Counted from the stretch's first letter, positions 1 to 13,000 are shown. The stretch: DNA of 64,000 bases from Ascidia mentula (GCA_947561715.1 OX387199.1:3539001-3603000); one strand, 5' to 3'. Translations and numbers: made by a program. The notes: generated from the letters alone by a model not told the origin.

Positions 1-215
1 GGATATGGTTTGACGTCATTGCATATCAAATGTTTTGGTTGCAGCGGTATTGGCATTATGAGTGCAACCACCAGTCGCATTCGAATAGTCTTAAACAAAA
101 GGTATATCTTTACAATTGGTATAACGCTTTAAGCGTCGTTGCAAAACGGATATCCGAAATAAGTACAATTTTACATTCTAATGCATAAACCAATTGGAGA
201 CCAAGCTGAACCTAC

Positions 216-557
216 TTATTTTGATATCAGCACCTTCGAAAATGCTGTTCAGCATCGATTTGAGCTCGCTTTCTGACACGTTGGCAGCCAAACTGAAGCT
301 TGCGAGCTAAAATCCAAATATTAAATCGGCTTTTGTAACGTTTTGATGTTATGATATTTTCACCCTCTTCTTCTTACCATGCTTTGCAAATCTCGACTCT
401 TTCTCCTCGCATGCTGTCGCAATATTCTTTCCAGTGTGCCTGTATTGTGGCGCTGTGTGAATCGTCCCATCACGATAAAGCTTGCGAAAATTGCTAACGC
501 AAACGTGCCGATTAAAAGTGCAGAAAGTACCACATGCTTCCGGACCAAGAAACGCAT
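216..557 (-). CDS. 5' exons of a type II membrane protein, partial (runs off left edge)
   Basis: Two consecutive exons on the minus strand. Exon 1 (557 down to 378, 60 codons) starts with a basic cytoplasmic tail (MRFLVRKH), then a hydrophobic signal-anchor of about 22 residues (VVLSALLIGTFALAIFASFI), then a polar, basic stretch; it ends at a strong donor (ATG|gtaaga), phase 0. Exon 2 (306 down to 216, or 234 with an alternative donor) follows a tttag acceptor in phase and reads LASFSLAANVSESELKSMLN, a helical stalk-like stretch with an N-glycosylation site (NVS). The rest lies beyond position 1. The layout (short tail, anchor, stalk) resembles the lectin gene just to the right, so it could be a tandem relative carrying a C-type lectin domain, but no such domain is visible here. 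Function not assigned. Confidence 0.6.
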
Positions 558-1247
558 TTTGAAGTTTGAACGTCACTTTACCCGTACACAGAGTTAATTA
601 AATAGTAAAGATTTCCTGCCTGCTGCAATGCAGTGTCCATAAATGACCAATTAGTTTCTAGGTCGTTACATTTCTCTTCAGTCTTTTCCACACATTAGCC
701 GTTGCATATGTATTCATTCTCGTCAAAGCAGCTCTATTTATATTACATAAACGAACTTGTCTGCGCAGCTCTAGTCTATCTGAAATGCAAAACTCTGGCC
801 TGCGTTTTGTCATTAGTCTGAGGTGCTTTCGAAATTAGTCCCCGCCATTTCCGTTCGTATTCGATCATATCTGAGATCTGCTTTGGGGAAAGAAAAAAAT
901 GAATCATACTCAATGGTATTACGTGCTCAACTTGTTATTGCTCTATCAATGTTGGAACATTTAGTTCGCCTTCTTTGCCGTAAACAACAACATTTGATTA
1001 AACCCCCAAACGTACAACGGTTAATGATACGAAAGTGCAAACAAGATTCAGAAAATTTCTGCACATAGATATTTTCTTGGGTGCTATTGCAGGGGTGTCA
1101 TTGTACGCCACCAATTTTTTTACATTCATGCAATTATTTTTGTCACACTCAGTGGCAAGATGTGACACTTACAGGTCAGTCGATTTAATGCTAGAATACT
1201 TGCTTGCTTTGACATTGTTAACAAACTTGTTACTCTGATGATTTCTT
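558..1247. other. intergenic, no gene seen
   Basis: AT-rich sequence between the left-edge gene and the 3' end of the lectin gene. Short open frames on the plus strand here have no family resemblance and no supporting splice pattern. The left part would hold the promoter of the left-edge gene. Confidence 0.6.
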
Positions 1248-1253
1248 TTTATT
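1248..1253 (-). terminator. poly(A) signal of the lectin gene
   Basis: Reads AATAAA on the minus strand about 110 bases past the lectin stop codon, a typical short 3' UTR. It is the first canonical hexamer met downstream of the stop. Confidence 0.55.
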
Positions 1254-1361
1254 CATACACACGGTTAGTTTTCCAACACTGTATTAATACACTTCCCTAC
1301 TGCAAAACCACTTTCTTTGCCCAAACCACATTTCAAATTTACAGTAAAGTAAGGCAACAAT

Positions 1362-3585
1362 TTAAAACGATAAAATCTTTCGTTCGCAAATAAAAGAACA
1401 CAGCTTTCTTGAACCAGTGCACTGTCCTTCACCCCACTTTCCGCCCCTCACAAGACCGCAATCTTGAAGGAAAGCCCGGCCCGGCAGCCTCGGGCCCCAG
1501 TTGGCCCAGTGTTTGTCCACAGCCTCGCCATCCACCCACTTCCAAACTCCTTCCGCTTCGAGGTCGGTCATGCCGATCCACACACAGTGGTGACGGGCGG
1601 GGGCGATGAACGTGTGCCAAAGGTACCTGACGTAAACGTACATTGTTTATTGCAAACATCGGAATTTCAATAGAATGGGATATCCTATAGTGGACATCGT
1701 ACTAGTCCTACGCGCCGTGAAATACCAAGAAGCACGGAATATTGTGAAGTTACACTACATAACGCATTAATGTTTCATGCAATGGAATGATTGACAGGAT
1801 CGCCCCGCTGCGCAGGTCCTTACATGGCAATCACAGCTATCGTATCAATAGCTGTGATTGCTTCAGATATTCAGATTTTTAACATACTGGAGTAACTTTT
1901 TATTATTTAAATTGTTTATTTTACCCCCAACCTGGGTGCGTTTTTGAAGAAGAGAGAAGTAGCTAAATTCAGCTTGAGAAAATTTGGGGTATTGACCGAT
2001 GCAAAACACGTCTTTACGCAAAACTATAATGACATCTGATGCGTGGAAGACCCTGAAGCGTGGAAGACGGCTCTAGGATCGGAAATATTTTTTTGCAAGT
2101 TTGACATCCAAAACAAACCTGAAAACATCCGGGTTTCTCATTCCAACATGTGCCAAGTCCGACCCTCTGTGTTTGCAATATCTCCTTGATCTCACGAAGG
2201 CATTGCTCGTGAAGGCGCTTTTCGACAGGTAATACTGATACCCGTTGGGTGCGTTGTACCACCCGGAGGCCAAATCTGCAGCAGTAACGTATTGTCAAAT
2301 CGTGCTGTGGACAGACTACAGCTTTTTTATACTCTTTATTCTGACAGTTATGCTGTACAAAAATGGCTCGAATTTGATCAGTTTTGTAAACTCAAAAATG
2401 TTATCATAATGGTAATCTATATTATTAAGTGGCTCGATAAGTAGGAAGCGGTACAATCACAAATTACATGTCCAATCATTGAGAACCCCATTTTGTATTT
2501 TTACAAATTTAGGGTGTGCGGTTAAAAAAGATCTGCTGATATTTCAACATTCATTACACACAAATGGCCAAAGTAAACCTTACTGGAAAGCTTGGATTTC
2601 ATCCTTGCAATGCTGGTGCGAATGTTAACGATATGTTCGCTATTCTGTTGACTGCGTTCGTCCAACGCCTCGTAACACATAGAATGATTTCCTTCTCTTT
2701 CCACAACTGCTGAACGAATCGCAACCATATCGACGTCCACCACTTTGGGCATGGTCTCGGAAGCTTCTTCTTCGAGCAGTGTCGAAGCGGAATGTATAGA
2801 AGCGTTCAAATTCTGTAGGGTGTGTTCCAGACCATTGGTCTTGGTCTCTAGGCCTTCCAATCGCACGTTTTGTCGCTTCAAAGTCGCGTTTGCTGTTTCA
2901 ACGGCATTGTAGACGAAAGACAAGACCTGTTGGTTTTGCTTCGATGAATTCGCCGCCCTGTCGGCAGCCAAAGTGGCCAAAAAGATCAACTGTTCATTGT
3001 CGTTGATTTTGTCCTTGGCCGCCTGCATATTCATGGTGATTTCGTTGATGAAGAAAAGCATGGAGTTGAACTCATCCACCCAGCTCTCCATCTGTTCCTG
3101 CAAGGTTGTGTACTTGCATGAAAGGTCGTGTACATGCCGCGATGTAGAGCCATCATTTGTGGTGACGTCATACGCTGCAAGCGCTTCTTCGCTGCAATCG
3201 GTGATGTCACGGATAGCTGAAAACAAGCGTGCACATTACCGAGATTAATACTCTCAATACCTCGATACTTAGCAAAAATTAACTAGAATTTTAATAAAAG
3301 CAGCAGGCACCTTACCTCGTTTATAAATTTTGCGTCCTTGGTTGATGTGGTCAGGGTACTGAAAAGTAATTTTGCTTTTAATTTGTCGCAAAGTTTCTGG
3401 ATTTACTTTATTAACTTTATTTTCAAAAGATAGGTTGATGATCGAAACAAATTTCTTTAGAATACAAATTGTCAATTACTTACCGCAATACTAAAGGCAA
3501 GGTAAGTTCCGACCAAAGAGACTACCAGCGACACTGTACTGATGAAAGCAACAACATAAATTGCTCTGTTATCGATGGAAACCAT
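1362..3585 (-). CDS. Type II membrane C-type lectin with coiled-coil stalk, 399 aa
   Basis: Five exons: 3585-3484, 3358-3316, 3216-2584, 2275-2119, 1626-1362; all junctions agree in phase and total 400 codons with the stop. Exon 1 gives a short N-terminus and a signal-anchor (residues about 8-31). Residues about 49-255 are a heptad-like stalk rich in Q, N, E, A and L with several N-glycosylation sites, predicted to trimerise. The C-type lectin domain begins at GWYNAPNGYQYYLS (about residue 264); hallmarks are the VWIGMTD and GVWKWVDG strands and the paired cysteines in DCGLV, GEGQC and LCSFIC. The Ca2+/sugar motif expected as EPN/QPD plus WND is replaced by GPR and WGE, so classical sugar binding is doubtful. 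By family it should be an exposed recognition receptor; ligand unknown. The exon 3 donor (TCCA|gtaagg) was preferred to reading on to a stop at 2522 because it restores phase into the lectin domain. Confidence 0.87.
1798..1875. repeat. SINE-related fragment with a small stem-loop
   Basis: The stretch gatcgccccgctgcgcagg is almost the same as the end of the SINE in the nuclear-receptor intron at 56116-56134. Just inside it, caatcacagcta (1828-1839) and its exact complement (1849-1860) form a 12-base-pair hairpin with a 9-base loop. It lies in intron 4 of the lectin gene. No flanking target duplication was found. Confidence 0.45.
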
Positions 3586-5158
3586 CGTCTACGCTGTGCA
3601 AAACAAAGTCTTCACAGAAATTGCTGGAAGATAATGCGAGCAAGTTTGTGCTATGCACAGCAACAAGACGGTTCCGGATGGGCGGTCATGCTTAGCCGTC
3701 CGTTGCGTGAAACGTCATCCAGCTTTTCCGCCCAGACAGATTGTCCCTCCAGTGGCGTAAATATGTAGTTTTGTTGGATGCACGGTGGTGCTATAACATC
3801 TAAACAGCGTTAAATAACAGGCGCGATCAGGCGTCCGATGCAACCGGTTGCAACTCATCACCTTCCAGTACGACTATAGCTACGATCCCACGGTACAACA
3901 TGATTCTCTATGGGAAAATCTCTAACACATTGGCGCCTGGCGGGATAACCTTTAGGGTTTCATCGGTGTCCACACCATGTTAACTGCTGCATGTTTTTGC
4001 ATGTGGAATAGGAGATTGAACATTGGTCCCAGTGCCCGACTCTTATACTAAGTAGAAAACCCCAATGGGATAAAACATGAATGTACGGTGAACCGACAGC
4101 AACTCGGATCATGATACGTGTATTTATGAATACCGAGACAAACGGGAACATAATTTATGGTAACAGCTTTCTAAATTGCCAGTTTTAGTGCATATTTCTC
4201 GGATTTACGTTTTTATTTGCTCAAAGAGCTCGCAAACCCAATGTCGTCGTAATTAAAGTTTTTGAAAAAGTCCTGGGTCACGATTTTAAACAATACTCAG
4301 ACTTACTGCAAATACACGACGTTGGTACAGAACGTCGAAGCATTTTCACCAAAGAAAAAATCTAGCTAAAGCCATATTGGCACCCATTCAATGAGCAAAA
4401 CGCAGTCTAGCCGGACAAACCAGGCACATGTCGTCACGTCTTGTCTGACTCGTCTTTCCACATTCACGATAAAAGTTACCCGAGCTTAGGCCCGGTATTG
4501 TCGCCACGACTGCGTATTGTACTGGATGACGTAGATCGCAGGATCCGTTTACATTTAATTTTACCCAGAGATTAGGACACAAGGGAGCGAAACAAGTTCC
4601 TCATTGTTAGAGCAAGACGCACAGAGGGACTAATTCCCAGTTAACTGTCGTCGCCACACCAGAATCCGTCCAGGTTTCGTGTTTCTGTGACCTTTTCAGA
4701 ATTTATGCCTTTTTGCGGTTTAAAAAGTGGCGTTTCCTTGCATGTAATAGTGGCATGTCTTCTGCTTTACTGTCCTTGTTGGTTGCCGGCTGTAAATGGA
4801 CTGTCTATATACACTGTAAAATGCGGAAACAATATGTCGGGTATTTTGAAAATCGCCTACCATGTGGCAGATCATAAATTTAAGTAATATTTTAAAGTTG
4901 CTACCCTAGGGACACCACCAAAGGTCATTTCAAAATACTCGACATATTGCATCAAAAAAGGTCATACCGCTAAAACGCCTTCAGAAATTGTTCTTGGTGA
5001 TTGACATAAATCCGTCAGGAACTTTATCAGATGCGGTAGCCTGACATACAATTCTTGTACGTGGTTTACTCATTTGTTCGAGTCAATCATAACATACGAC
5101 AAAGATTAATATTGACGCATGCTGACTAGCCGGTGTTGTCAATTCCACTTTAACATAC
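3586..5158. other. intergenic; upstream region of the lectin gene
   Basis: Contains the presumed lectin promoter just right of 3585. No convincing gene. An open frame at 4388-4582 (minus) ends in a cysteine-containing peptide (MCLVCPARL) and one at 4687-4887 (plus) has a hydrophobic run, but neither has supporting splice sites or a recognisable family. Confidence 0.5.
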
Positions 5159-5218
5159 CTCTTGTTTGCAAGTGTCCTGGACTCTTTCATACACCACTGC
5201 CCATGTGGACCAGGAAAC
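5159..5218 (-). CDS. candidate internal exon of an unidentified minus-strand gene
   Basis: A 60-base segment with a pyrimidine-containing acceptor (ccactgtcag) and a strong donor (GAG|gtatgt). It is open in two phases: VSWSTWAVVYERVQDTCKQE in phase 0, or FPGPHGQWCMKESRTLANK if entered from an exon ending in phase 2, which is how the candidate exon at 9848-10011 ends. No family resemblance; may be chance. Confidence 0.25.
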
Positions 5219-7869
5219 CTGACAGTGGACATAGCGCGGAAGACGGTTTAATTCATGAATAACCGACAAACAGACAACAGCGTAAAATAAGAGTGAAAAG
5301 GGGCGTGGCCGCGGGGTACCGCCCACATAAGCCGAATCGATTGCTTTGACATGAAAGATCAGAAAGTAGAAATACAAGAACGCATCAGCTCAAACCTGCA
5401 ACCGGATAAAACCGGTTTAAACTAACAATATTGTTTATTTTTCTGTAATTTAATTTTCAGCACTTGATTGCTCTCATGTCAATGCAAAGAAAATGCCCAG
5501 ATATTTGGGAAAAAAACACAAAATCGAGAAATAAACAACACAAATGTTGGGATATTTCTAAATGTGACCATGTTGTTTGCGACTAAGTTACGTTTGTTGG
5601 TGAGCAGCATGCGAGTTTTGGCAAACGGTCTTCGGGTCGGTACGTTGTGTCGCACAAAAACAATTACTACAACAAAACTAAGAGAAAAAATACTGGTACA
5701 TCACCGGCGGGGGACATGAATAGTGTAATTTGCGTTTGTGTAGCAACTATAACTGATACGTCACCTGCAGAACTGAAACATGCCTGAAACGACAACTTCC
5801 GTCGACGGGAAAAAAGGTGCTCTGGGAGCCAAACGGGAAATGATACAACGCGCCGAAAGAAAATTACAGAAGGAAACAGTGTGACCACCTTTGCTGACGT
5901 ACTTAAAGGTAAAACGAACAGACAAAGAAACAATGTAACGAACAGAAGGAGAAGTTTCAGCTTGCTGCACCATTGCACTGCACATGTACATAGAAGGGTG
6001 AAAGACCGCCCGCTTGGAACAAAAAAAAGGCGGCGGAAAATAAATATGAACTGTCGCTAGTTTAAAAAACTGTACGCCGCGGAGATTGGTAAAATCTGTA
6101 CGTAAGTACGGTCTTCCAAGGAACATTCGTTTTCAGGTAAAAACCAGCGGTGAAGTACAACTAGGTTTACAGGTTAAGGACAGTCAATGTACTGTTTAGG
6201 TCAATGTACATGTTGGTTTTATGAAGATAAAACTGTCTCTAATGACAAACAAAGGGTGAACTTCACAGTGGAGTTAATATGGTTAATGTGCCGTTTCGAT
6301 TGCCGTATATGTGACGTCATATTGCCGCTCTAAATGTTTGCGAACTGGACGGTTTTGTGGAAAGAAACCAAGACGCGTCGTACGAATGTGAGCGGGATTT
6401 TTTTGCGGATGATTACCGTAACTTTTCTCTGGAATTTCTAAGAATTTTTTTAATTAGAAAGTGTGGAAGCGTTTCAACAATATTTTTACTGCAAACTTCG
6501 TCAGGGGAATATGAATTTAGGGCAATCAGATAATAGTGTATCGTAGTAAATACTTCCGGCTTAGGATGGTATAAGGTAAAACCCGAAACTCGTTTGGTGG
6601 ATGTTCGCTTTTTGGCCAATTCGAAACCGAAATAACGGTGAAATATAAATGCAACTTTCGTTCCGGAAGCTGAAAAGAACACAAACATATTCGCAGCCGA
6701 ATCGTAAAAGGCAAGTTTGGGTGGAACTGAATATCACAAAACTTGCAAGAATTCAACACGCGAATAATCGAAAAAGTTGGGAACGTCACTTGGAGTTGGT
6801 GTTATTGACGTCATTGTCATGACGATGCAGTATGACGTCAGCGCCGCTGTCGTGTTTGTCCTCCGCGCTTGAAGCCATGGACAGACGGTTGGGTCGCACA
6901 ATTTGTCTGCGTGAAAAGAATTTAAGAATAAGAGAAATGTTCACGGTTCGATAACAAATAATTTTAAATCTTTAATATCTGAATGTTAAACTTGTGAAAT
7001 AAATAAATCAGTTTCAATTTGTTCTCTGGTGACGATTCCGCCAGCCACAGTTATTTCGCAACTTAAGTAAAACCATTAGTTCAGCCACATGCATAGGCGT
7101 CGTGTGTTTAAAACTACGTGCTACAACAACTTGACTCGGTGTAGAAACAAAGTAACACAAAACGGAATTTGCGTCATTTGCGTCGTTTGCCTACGTTTAG
7201 GGCGATACGACCGACGAAATAATTTTTGCGTGTGTCTAAAACCTGGAAATGTCACCCGTAATGTATTACAAAACTTTCTATGGCCACATGTATCCAAGGT
7301 TAATTTATCGCGATCAAGGTGTTCTCAGGTACCCTTCCATAAAAAAACCGGTGGTTAACCAGTAATGAGTATTTTGCATTCCATGAACCAGCGACAAAAA
7401 ATGGTTCTGGCAAATCAAACAAACCCACCATCTGAATGATATTGTACAACGCACTTCGGTTTAATGAACAAAATCACAAAACCACAACTGGTAAATTAGA
7501 AATTTTAAAGCCGTTCTTCGTTCGTCTTCAAATAAACCACATCATAAAAAAAACCACACGCGAAAAAGGATAACTTCTACGCACTCATGAGAGCCTGCCA
7601 CTGATACGCAATGAAGGACAGAAAGTCAATACCCGCGGTAGACCAGAGACTCCCGAGGCGAACTCCAGAGCTTATCGTTGACGTAATGTAAGTCCGGGCG
7701 CAATTAGGAAGCTTAATATCGAGTCTCCCTGGCACGCAAGGGATGACCTCAAATAGTCGCTAATAACCGTTTATTGCAGCATGGAAGCATTGATGCAGAT
7801 AGAGCAGGTTTGTGTTACTTTGTAATATTGGGCGAGTTATTAAATCGCGCAAATGCTGTTAAGCTAGAG
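5219..7869. other. non-coding stretch, no gene seen
   Basis: Minus-strand open frames at 5667-6126 and 6413-6789 lack clear splice context and family signals. Two GC boxes (ggggcgtggc and ccgcccac) lie at about 5299-5325, and perfect or near-perfect CRE-type octamers (tgacgtca) lie near 6311, 6807 and 6833, so part of this may be regulatory. Confidence 0.4.
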
Positions 7870-8053
7870 CAGTGCTTCCCGACCTTTTTCAGTTCGCGAC
7901 CCACTTTTAATGCAAGTTTTATTGTGCGACCCACAATGAGATATGATCAAACGATGTTACGTAATGATAATGCAATAATTTCGTGATCTAATAGAAAACT
8001 GTAACATTTAGAAATGCTTCGCGACCCACAGGTTGGGAAGCACTGAGCTAGAT
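7862..8053. mobile_element. hAT-type MITE, 176 bp, with 8-bp target duplication
   Basis: The element proper is 7870-8045. Its ends are inverted repeats: cagtgcttcccgacc on the left and ggttgggaagcactg on the right (one mismatch in 15). It is flanked by agctagag (7862-7869) and agctagat (8046-8053), an 8-base target duplication with one difference. The interior repeats cgcgacccac in both orientations of the family style seen in animal hAT elements. It has no coding capacity, so it is a non-autonomous derivative. Confidence 0.8.
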
Positions 8054-9847
8054 GATGTGTTAAGTGACACAGTGAGTGTTGTCAATCGTAACGGAACTTT
8101 AATATTCTGGCAAACAGATGAAACCGGTCCAGAATGTATGCAAGGAGTCTGGTGTATGTCGGTCTTGAAACACCGCCATTAAACATTCTATAATCACACA
8201 ACATATTTTTCTCAGTCCATCGCAAAAGGTCCCAACATTTCGCTCTCGTTCAACACCGAATCAATGCGAACACACGCACTGTTGATAAAATACCAAGTTG
8301 GCAGAATTCTCAGGCGTCACTGCACGCATACCCTTTTTGGCACTTGATACTCCGTAAGTGAGGTAAGAATGCACCGAAATAACGCCACTAATTCGCATTA
8401 AAGGCAGACCGAACGACAGCGAGCCAGGGAATAAAAATGCCAAGGCCATCCTCCAGTCTATTGTGACATTTTTGAGCCGCTTTAAATCCGCCAAATCGGA
8501 TAAACGACTCTAACGCACGTCATCAAGAACCTTTCAGACAACGCCGTGGCGATGGGACGTCCCAAAGCGCATGTACATTTTCCACAATGGGATTATATCG
8601 GAAATTTATTTTCTTCCGAATAAAATACACGAAACTACGATAATGGGATTACGGTGTGGCATTGTATGGTTGTAACTTGGCGGTCTGCTGACTATACCTC
8701 ATGCTTTCGTTTTGTAACCGAAGTAGATGTAACGAGACCGATTTTATTCTTGCGAATTCTGACACACCGATGACAGAGTATATTTTGCGTATATATGCAC
8801 TTTTAAAGTTTGTGTGTGACGAGAATTTTCTTTCAAAGAACTTGTTTTTTTGTATGAAAAACGCTGGTTGTAAATCCGTCAACGCCTAAACCTATATCGC
8901 AACACAAAAAATCGCTCTACATTTTATCTGGCATTTCTTTAGAAAAACGGGCAGTGACCGACAAATGATATAATAAAACCATCTCTAAACAGGCAGAATA
9001 TTTGAAAGGTTTGAATTCGAAAAATTTAATGAAACTGGTAGATAATCAGCGTCAATGTGTTCTTTAATATTGAAAAAACAGATATTGCGTCTAATACCAA
9101 AATGGAATTGTCATGGTTATACAAACACCCGGGCGTTGGTCGTGCGGCACTATTTTTTGAGATTTTGGAATGGTAACACGCAAGAGGGGCAAGAGTGACA
9201 CGTCGGTCATCACCTAAGCTGCAGCACAGGTCCTGTAGTTTTAAGACAATTTAATGAGGGATTCGAATGTCAAAAGTTACAGGGGAAATTGTCAATTCGA
9301 CGAACGTTCCTCATTAGATTGTTAAATTCAAAATCGAAATAAATTTTCTCTCAGAAGGTTGGACGCAATAACCTTCAATTTTAATTAGCGACAAGGACGG
9401 TTGCCATTGACAACAGGGATATATAATGGGCGTTTATCGTGCTGGTTTGGATAGTAGGGCGCCGAGAGCAGGATATTGATCTACGGACATCTATAAATTA
9501 AATATTTTGGCAAGTAAAGTTGGGAAAAAAATGCCCAAAGCTGCCTGTATTATGCAGTATAGCGAAGAGGCAATCTTCTGTCAGCTCTACAACCTTTAGA
9601 CGCCAATAGATTAAACAAAAAGGCGCCAGTAATATTTGTAGTACACACGAGCATATAAAAAAAAATCAAAAAATCAAGCCGGCTTTGCAAGAAAGTTCGT
9701 TAAAAACAGACCAAGACCAAGAGAAAAACAAAGAACTTATGTAAACTTGACCGAAAAGCATGTTGTTTTCAGACAGGTCCGGGTGTGCTTCTTTCGTAAC
9801 TTGTATGTAGCAGAGTTATTTAACTAAGTTTTCAAGGGAATACTTAC
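8054..9847. other. non-coding stretch, no gene seen
   Basis: Open frames on the minus strand (8261-8494, 8649-8882) were examined and have neither splice support nor family motifs. Possibly intronic to the unidentified minus-strand gene suggested by exons at 9848-10011 and 14867-14983. Confidence 0.4.
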
Positions 9848-10011
9848 TTGTTTCCGTCTCGTCGCACTGGTTGCAAGCCTGAGTTGCGATACAGGGGCGA
9901 GGTCGACTCAGGTTGGATAAAGCGGGGAGAAATATTCTTCATTTCCTGTTGCTGCAGAAATTTAAAACGTTTGCGCGACTTCTTCGATGATTTGAGCTCA
10001 TCGTTGGAACG
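9848..10011 (-). CDS. probable internal exon of an unidentified minus-strand gene
   Basis: Bounded by a good acceptor (ctttgtttgcag|CGT) and a consensus donor (AACAA|gtaagta). Phase 0 at entry gives 54 clean codons: it starts RSNDELKSSKKSRKRFKFLQ, a lysine/arginine-rich segment that could be a nuclear localisation signal, and ends SGLQPVRRDGN. The composition looks protein-like rather than random. It is compatible in phase with the candidate exon at 14867-14983, which ends in phase 0. No family recognised. Confidence 0.5.
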
Positions 10012-13000
10012 CTGCAAACAAAGCAAGAATTTTGAGACTTTCTGTTTTTTTCGGCGCGTTTGCGTTGATATTTCGTATCATCAGAGCAGGCTAGTAAAAG
10101 TAACTAAAGTTTAAATGTTAATTTTTCAAAAATATCAGCACGACCCTTCAATATCATTCAACTGTTTCAAGATTAATCTCTCGTAGATTTGAGATTCAGT
10201 CGATAACAGCTTCGACTTTTGAAACAATAAATTTTCAAACACAAGTACATGAAAATGATGAACAATTATTAACGATTTTGCTCAGACTAACACACTTTGT
10301 ACACGAAGGCATCCATTTCATTTTCGTTTCCTCCTCCGGGGTTTAATAATTACCAACTATTAGCACAGGTATTGGAGAATGTGACGTATCAGACGCCCCT
10401 CTACTAGCTTGGTGAGATTTAGGTTTAACTCCCATTATAATGTTTGCATTCTTATGGAGTCAGAGCCAACTTGGAAGGCGAAATTTACCTAAACGTCCGG
10501 TGGGCAGGAATGACGTCATCAGAATCAATACACTCTTCGATGAAAAATAAAGGCCGGCCAGCTAAAATCAATATTAAACAGGACGGCGGCGAACTTCCAG
10601 CATCCGTTTCTGGCGCTAACAACAGACACCTATTTTGATTACTCAGCGGGCCACCCTGAAGGAGACTGTTCATTTCACTAGTGCCTCGAGTGGGCCCGTC
10701 TATGGGTGCTTCCAAATGCGTCATTGCACATGTGATGCAATATAAACCGCCGTCTGGACTGCGGGTGCTCTTACTAAGCAAAAACACTAAAATTTTCGAG
10801 GAGTGGCCGTTATTTGTGCTTTTTATCTGAAAAGAAATGTCGTTTGTCGCGGATGACAGGAAGCTACACGCGACACGGACGTATCGTAAGTCGATTAGAC
10901 AAGGACCGGGTTGTTTGCCCACGTCTGACTGCTGTCATTGAGTCAATGAGATTTCAAATGATTGCGGTGAATTGGTTTATTTGCTCCTCTCGTGGGGGAT
11001 ATTTCTCCTGATGTGTGGTCGTTTTTCGGAGGTGTTTCTTAAAGGTTTCGTTCATTTTGAAATGAAATCACCATGTGTTTTCGAACATTCCAATATACGT
11101 AAATGCCGTTGTACTAGGTCCATATACCGAACACAAAGTCGTATGCAACAGAAAATTTAAAAATAAGACTGAAATACGAACTACTGCGACCTAATGATAC
11201 TTGTTGTCATTAAGACCTTCTACTCGAGTAGAGTTTTAAGGGAAAGAGAAAACAATTGGTGCGGAATTATATGATCCATATAAGTATGCTTCACACAAAC
11301 ACTACATCAGTAATCCCTGAAACAGGAGGATCTGTATCAAGATTGAACAAAATTAAACCTCAAACCTATTTAAGTGAAATATGGCGCGTCGCCAGGTGTC
11401 GCTGCTATATCAAATTGGCAACATCGGTTAAGCGCTCGACCTAATTACCCTGATCGAGATTCGTGACTGAGACAACCTGCAGGTCGAACCCATTGGTTTA
11501 CATCAAAAAAACAACAACAACGCCACCTAAATCAGACAAGGGCGTTTAAAATTGGCCGATCAATTGTGCATAATATAGTACAAAGTTTGTTACGTGTTTG
11601 TTCGCAAGACGTCAATCAAAGGCTTTGAATGAACCTCACCAATTCGTCTTCGACTTTCACCTCTGACGTAATATCTTATCGAAGAACCGCAACACAAGAA
11701 AATGCTCGTCTTCAAACAAGTCGGAATATTGGCTCAGTAAACAACGTGTGTATAACGTTGATACGTATCTTCCACTCGCTTGTTTGCGCATGACATAGAA
11801 CCACTTGCCATTTTTGCAAGAAGTCCTGCTATAATCTTAATGGAGTAATTTGTCGTTGCCGAAACGCTGTATGTCCGTTTATTCATTTGTTTGTTTTAAC
11901 ATGCTGCACGCGTACATCGAATAACAAATCAGAAAATCGCACTGTAGTGAGCAACATACAAACTTTACAACCAGGCGTTGTATGTAGTTGCTGCCAAATT
12001 GACCAGTTGTATCATAGCCACATTTTCGCAATCGCGCATTCGGCTTTCAAAGCCTTGTCTGAACTCACCGGGCGGCCAAATAAGCCTTTATCGCGTTACC
12101 TAAATTCCTGGGAATCCGGTTACGCAGCAGGCAGTTTGTAGGCTCAGTCGTACAGAAAACCGCAAGTGAAATGATTCGTCCCGTGAAATCGTACATTCAC
12201 GAAACTTGCCATAAATGTCCCCAGCTGCAGGCCTCAGGGCGATAACATGGTGAAATGTGCGAATGCGAAGATTTTTTTACGCATGTCGAACAAGGGAACT
12301 ATAGCAAAGATTGACAGTTATGAACAAGCTTCATCGGCCGGATGTTCATCGTTGACGACAAGCCATACGTGCGGAAATATGTCGATACGATGATTAAAAA
12401 TTTCCGCTCAAACTATTTCCAAAATCTAACGCCAGGCAGAAAATCGAACTAAAAGATAGAATCGAAAACGAAAAGCATTGAAAAATGACTTCACATACAG
12501 ATACTCTTCACATACTTAATTTTTTTTTGCAGTTCACAGAACTGTTAACGAGTTCAAACCCTGCTGTTCAATTGGTCAACAGTGAAGGGACCATTTAGGT
12601 AAAAAAGGTTAAATTTTCCACTGGTTAATAGGGATTTCGACGAAAGGCGGGTCCATTACTCTTCTGCGGCAGCGAAAAGCCAGACGCTGGTGCAGTCGAA
12701 TACCTCACCATAGTTTATTTGCTTCGCTTATCGATCTGGCTGCGGTTTTGGTGCAAACTCTGTCTGGGTTGAAGGTTCGATGAAAACCCACCAAAGGACG
12801 GTTTGGAATAAAATACTGTTGGAGTAATTAGCTGAAAAGCGGAAAATCTATTTTCTGTCAACGGCACGACCTGTGGTTATTGATAGATGGGAGCAACGGA
12901 AGGCTTAGGTGAATTTCGGAAATTGCTAGACAAAACCGATCGTTACTTTGATATGTATTTATAACGCACTTCGTCGTGAACTTCGGAAAAACTAAACCAC

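Noticed and set aside
2522..2583. Lectin stalk exon reading on to a stop (a soluble stalk without lectin domain)
   Set aside because: The donor TCCA|gtaagg restores phase exactly into the lectin domain exon.
5667..6126. Overlapping minus-strand frames of 103 and 121 codons
   Set aside because: Phenylalanine/serine-rich products of AT-rich DNA, no splice context or family resemblance.
10485..10922. 145-codon minus-strand frame as a gene
   Set aside because: Has a donor near its end, but no matching acceptor in phase with the neighbouring candidate exon and no family signal.
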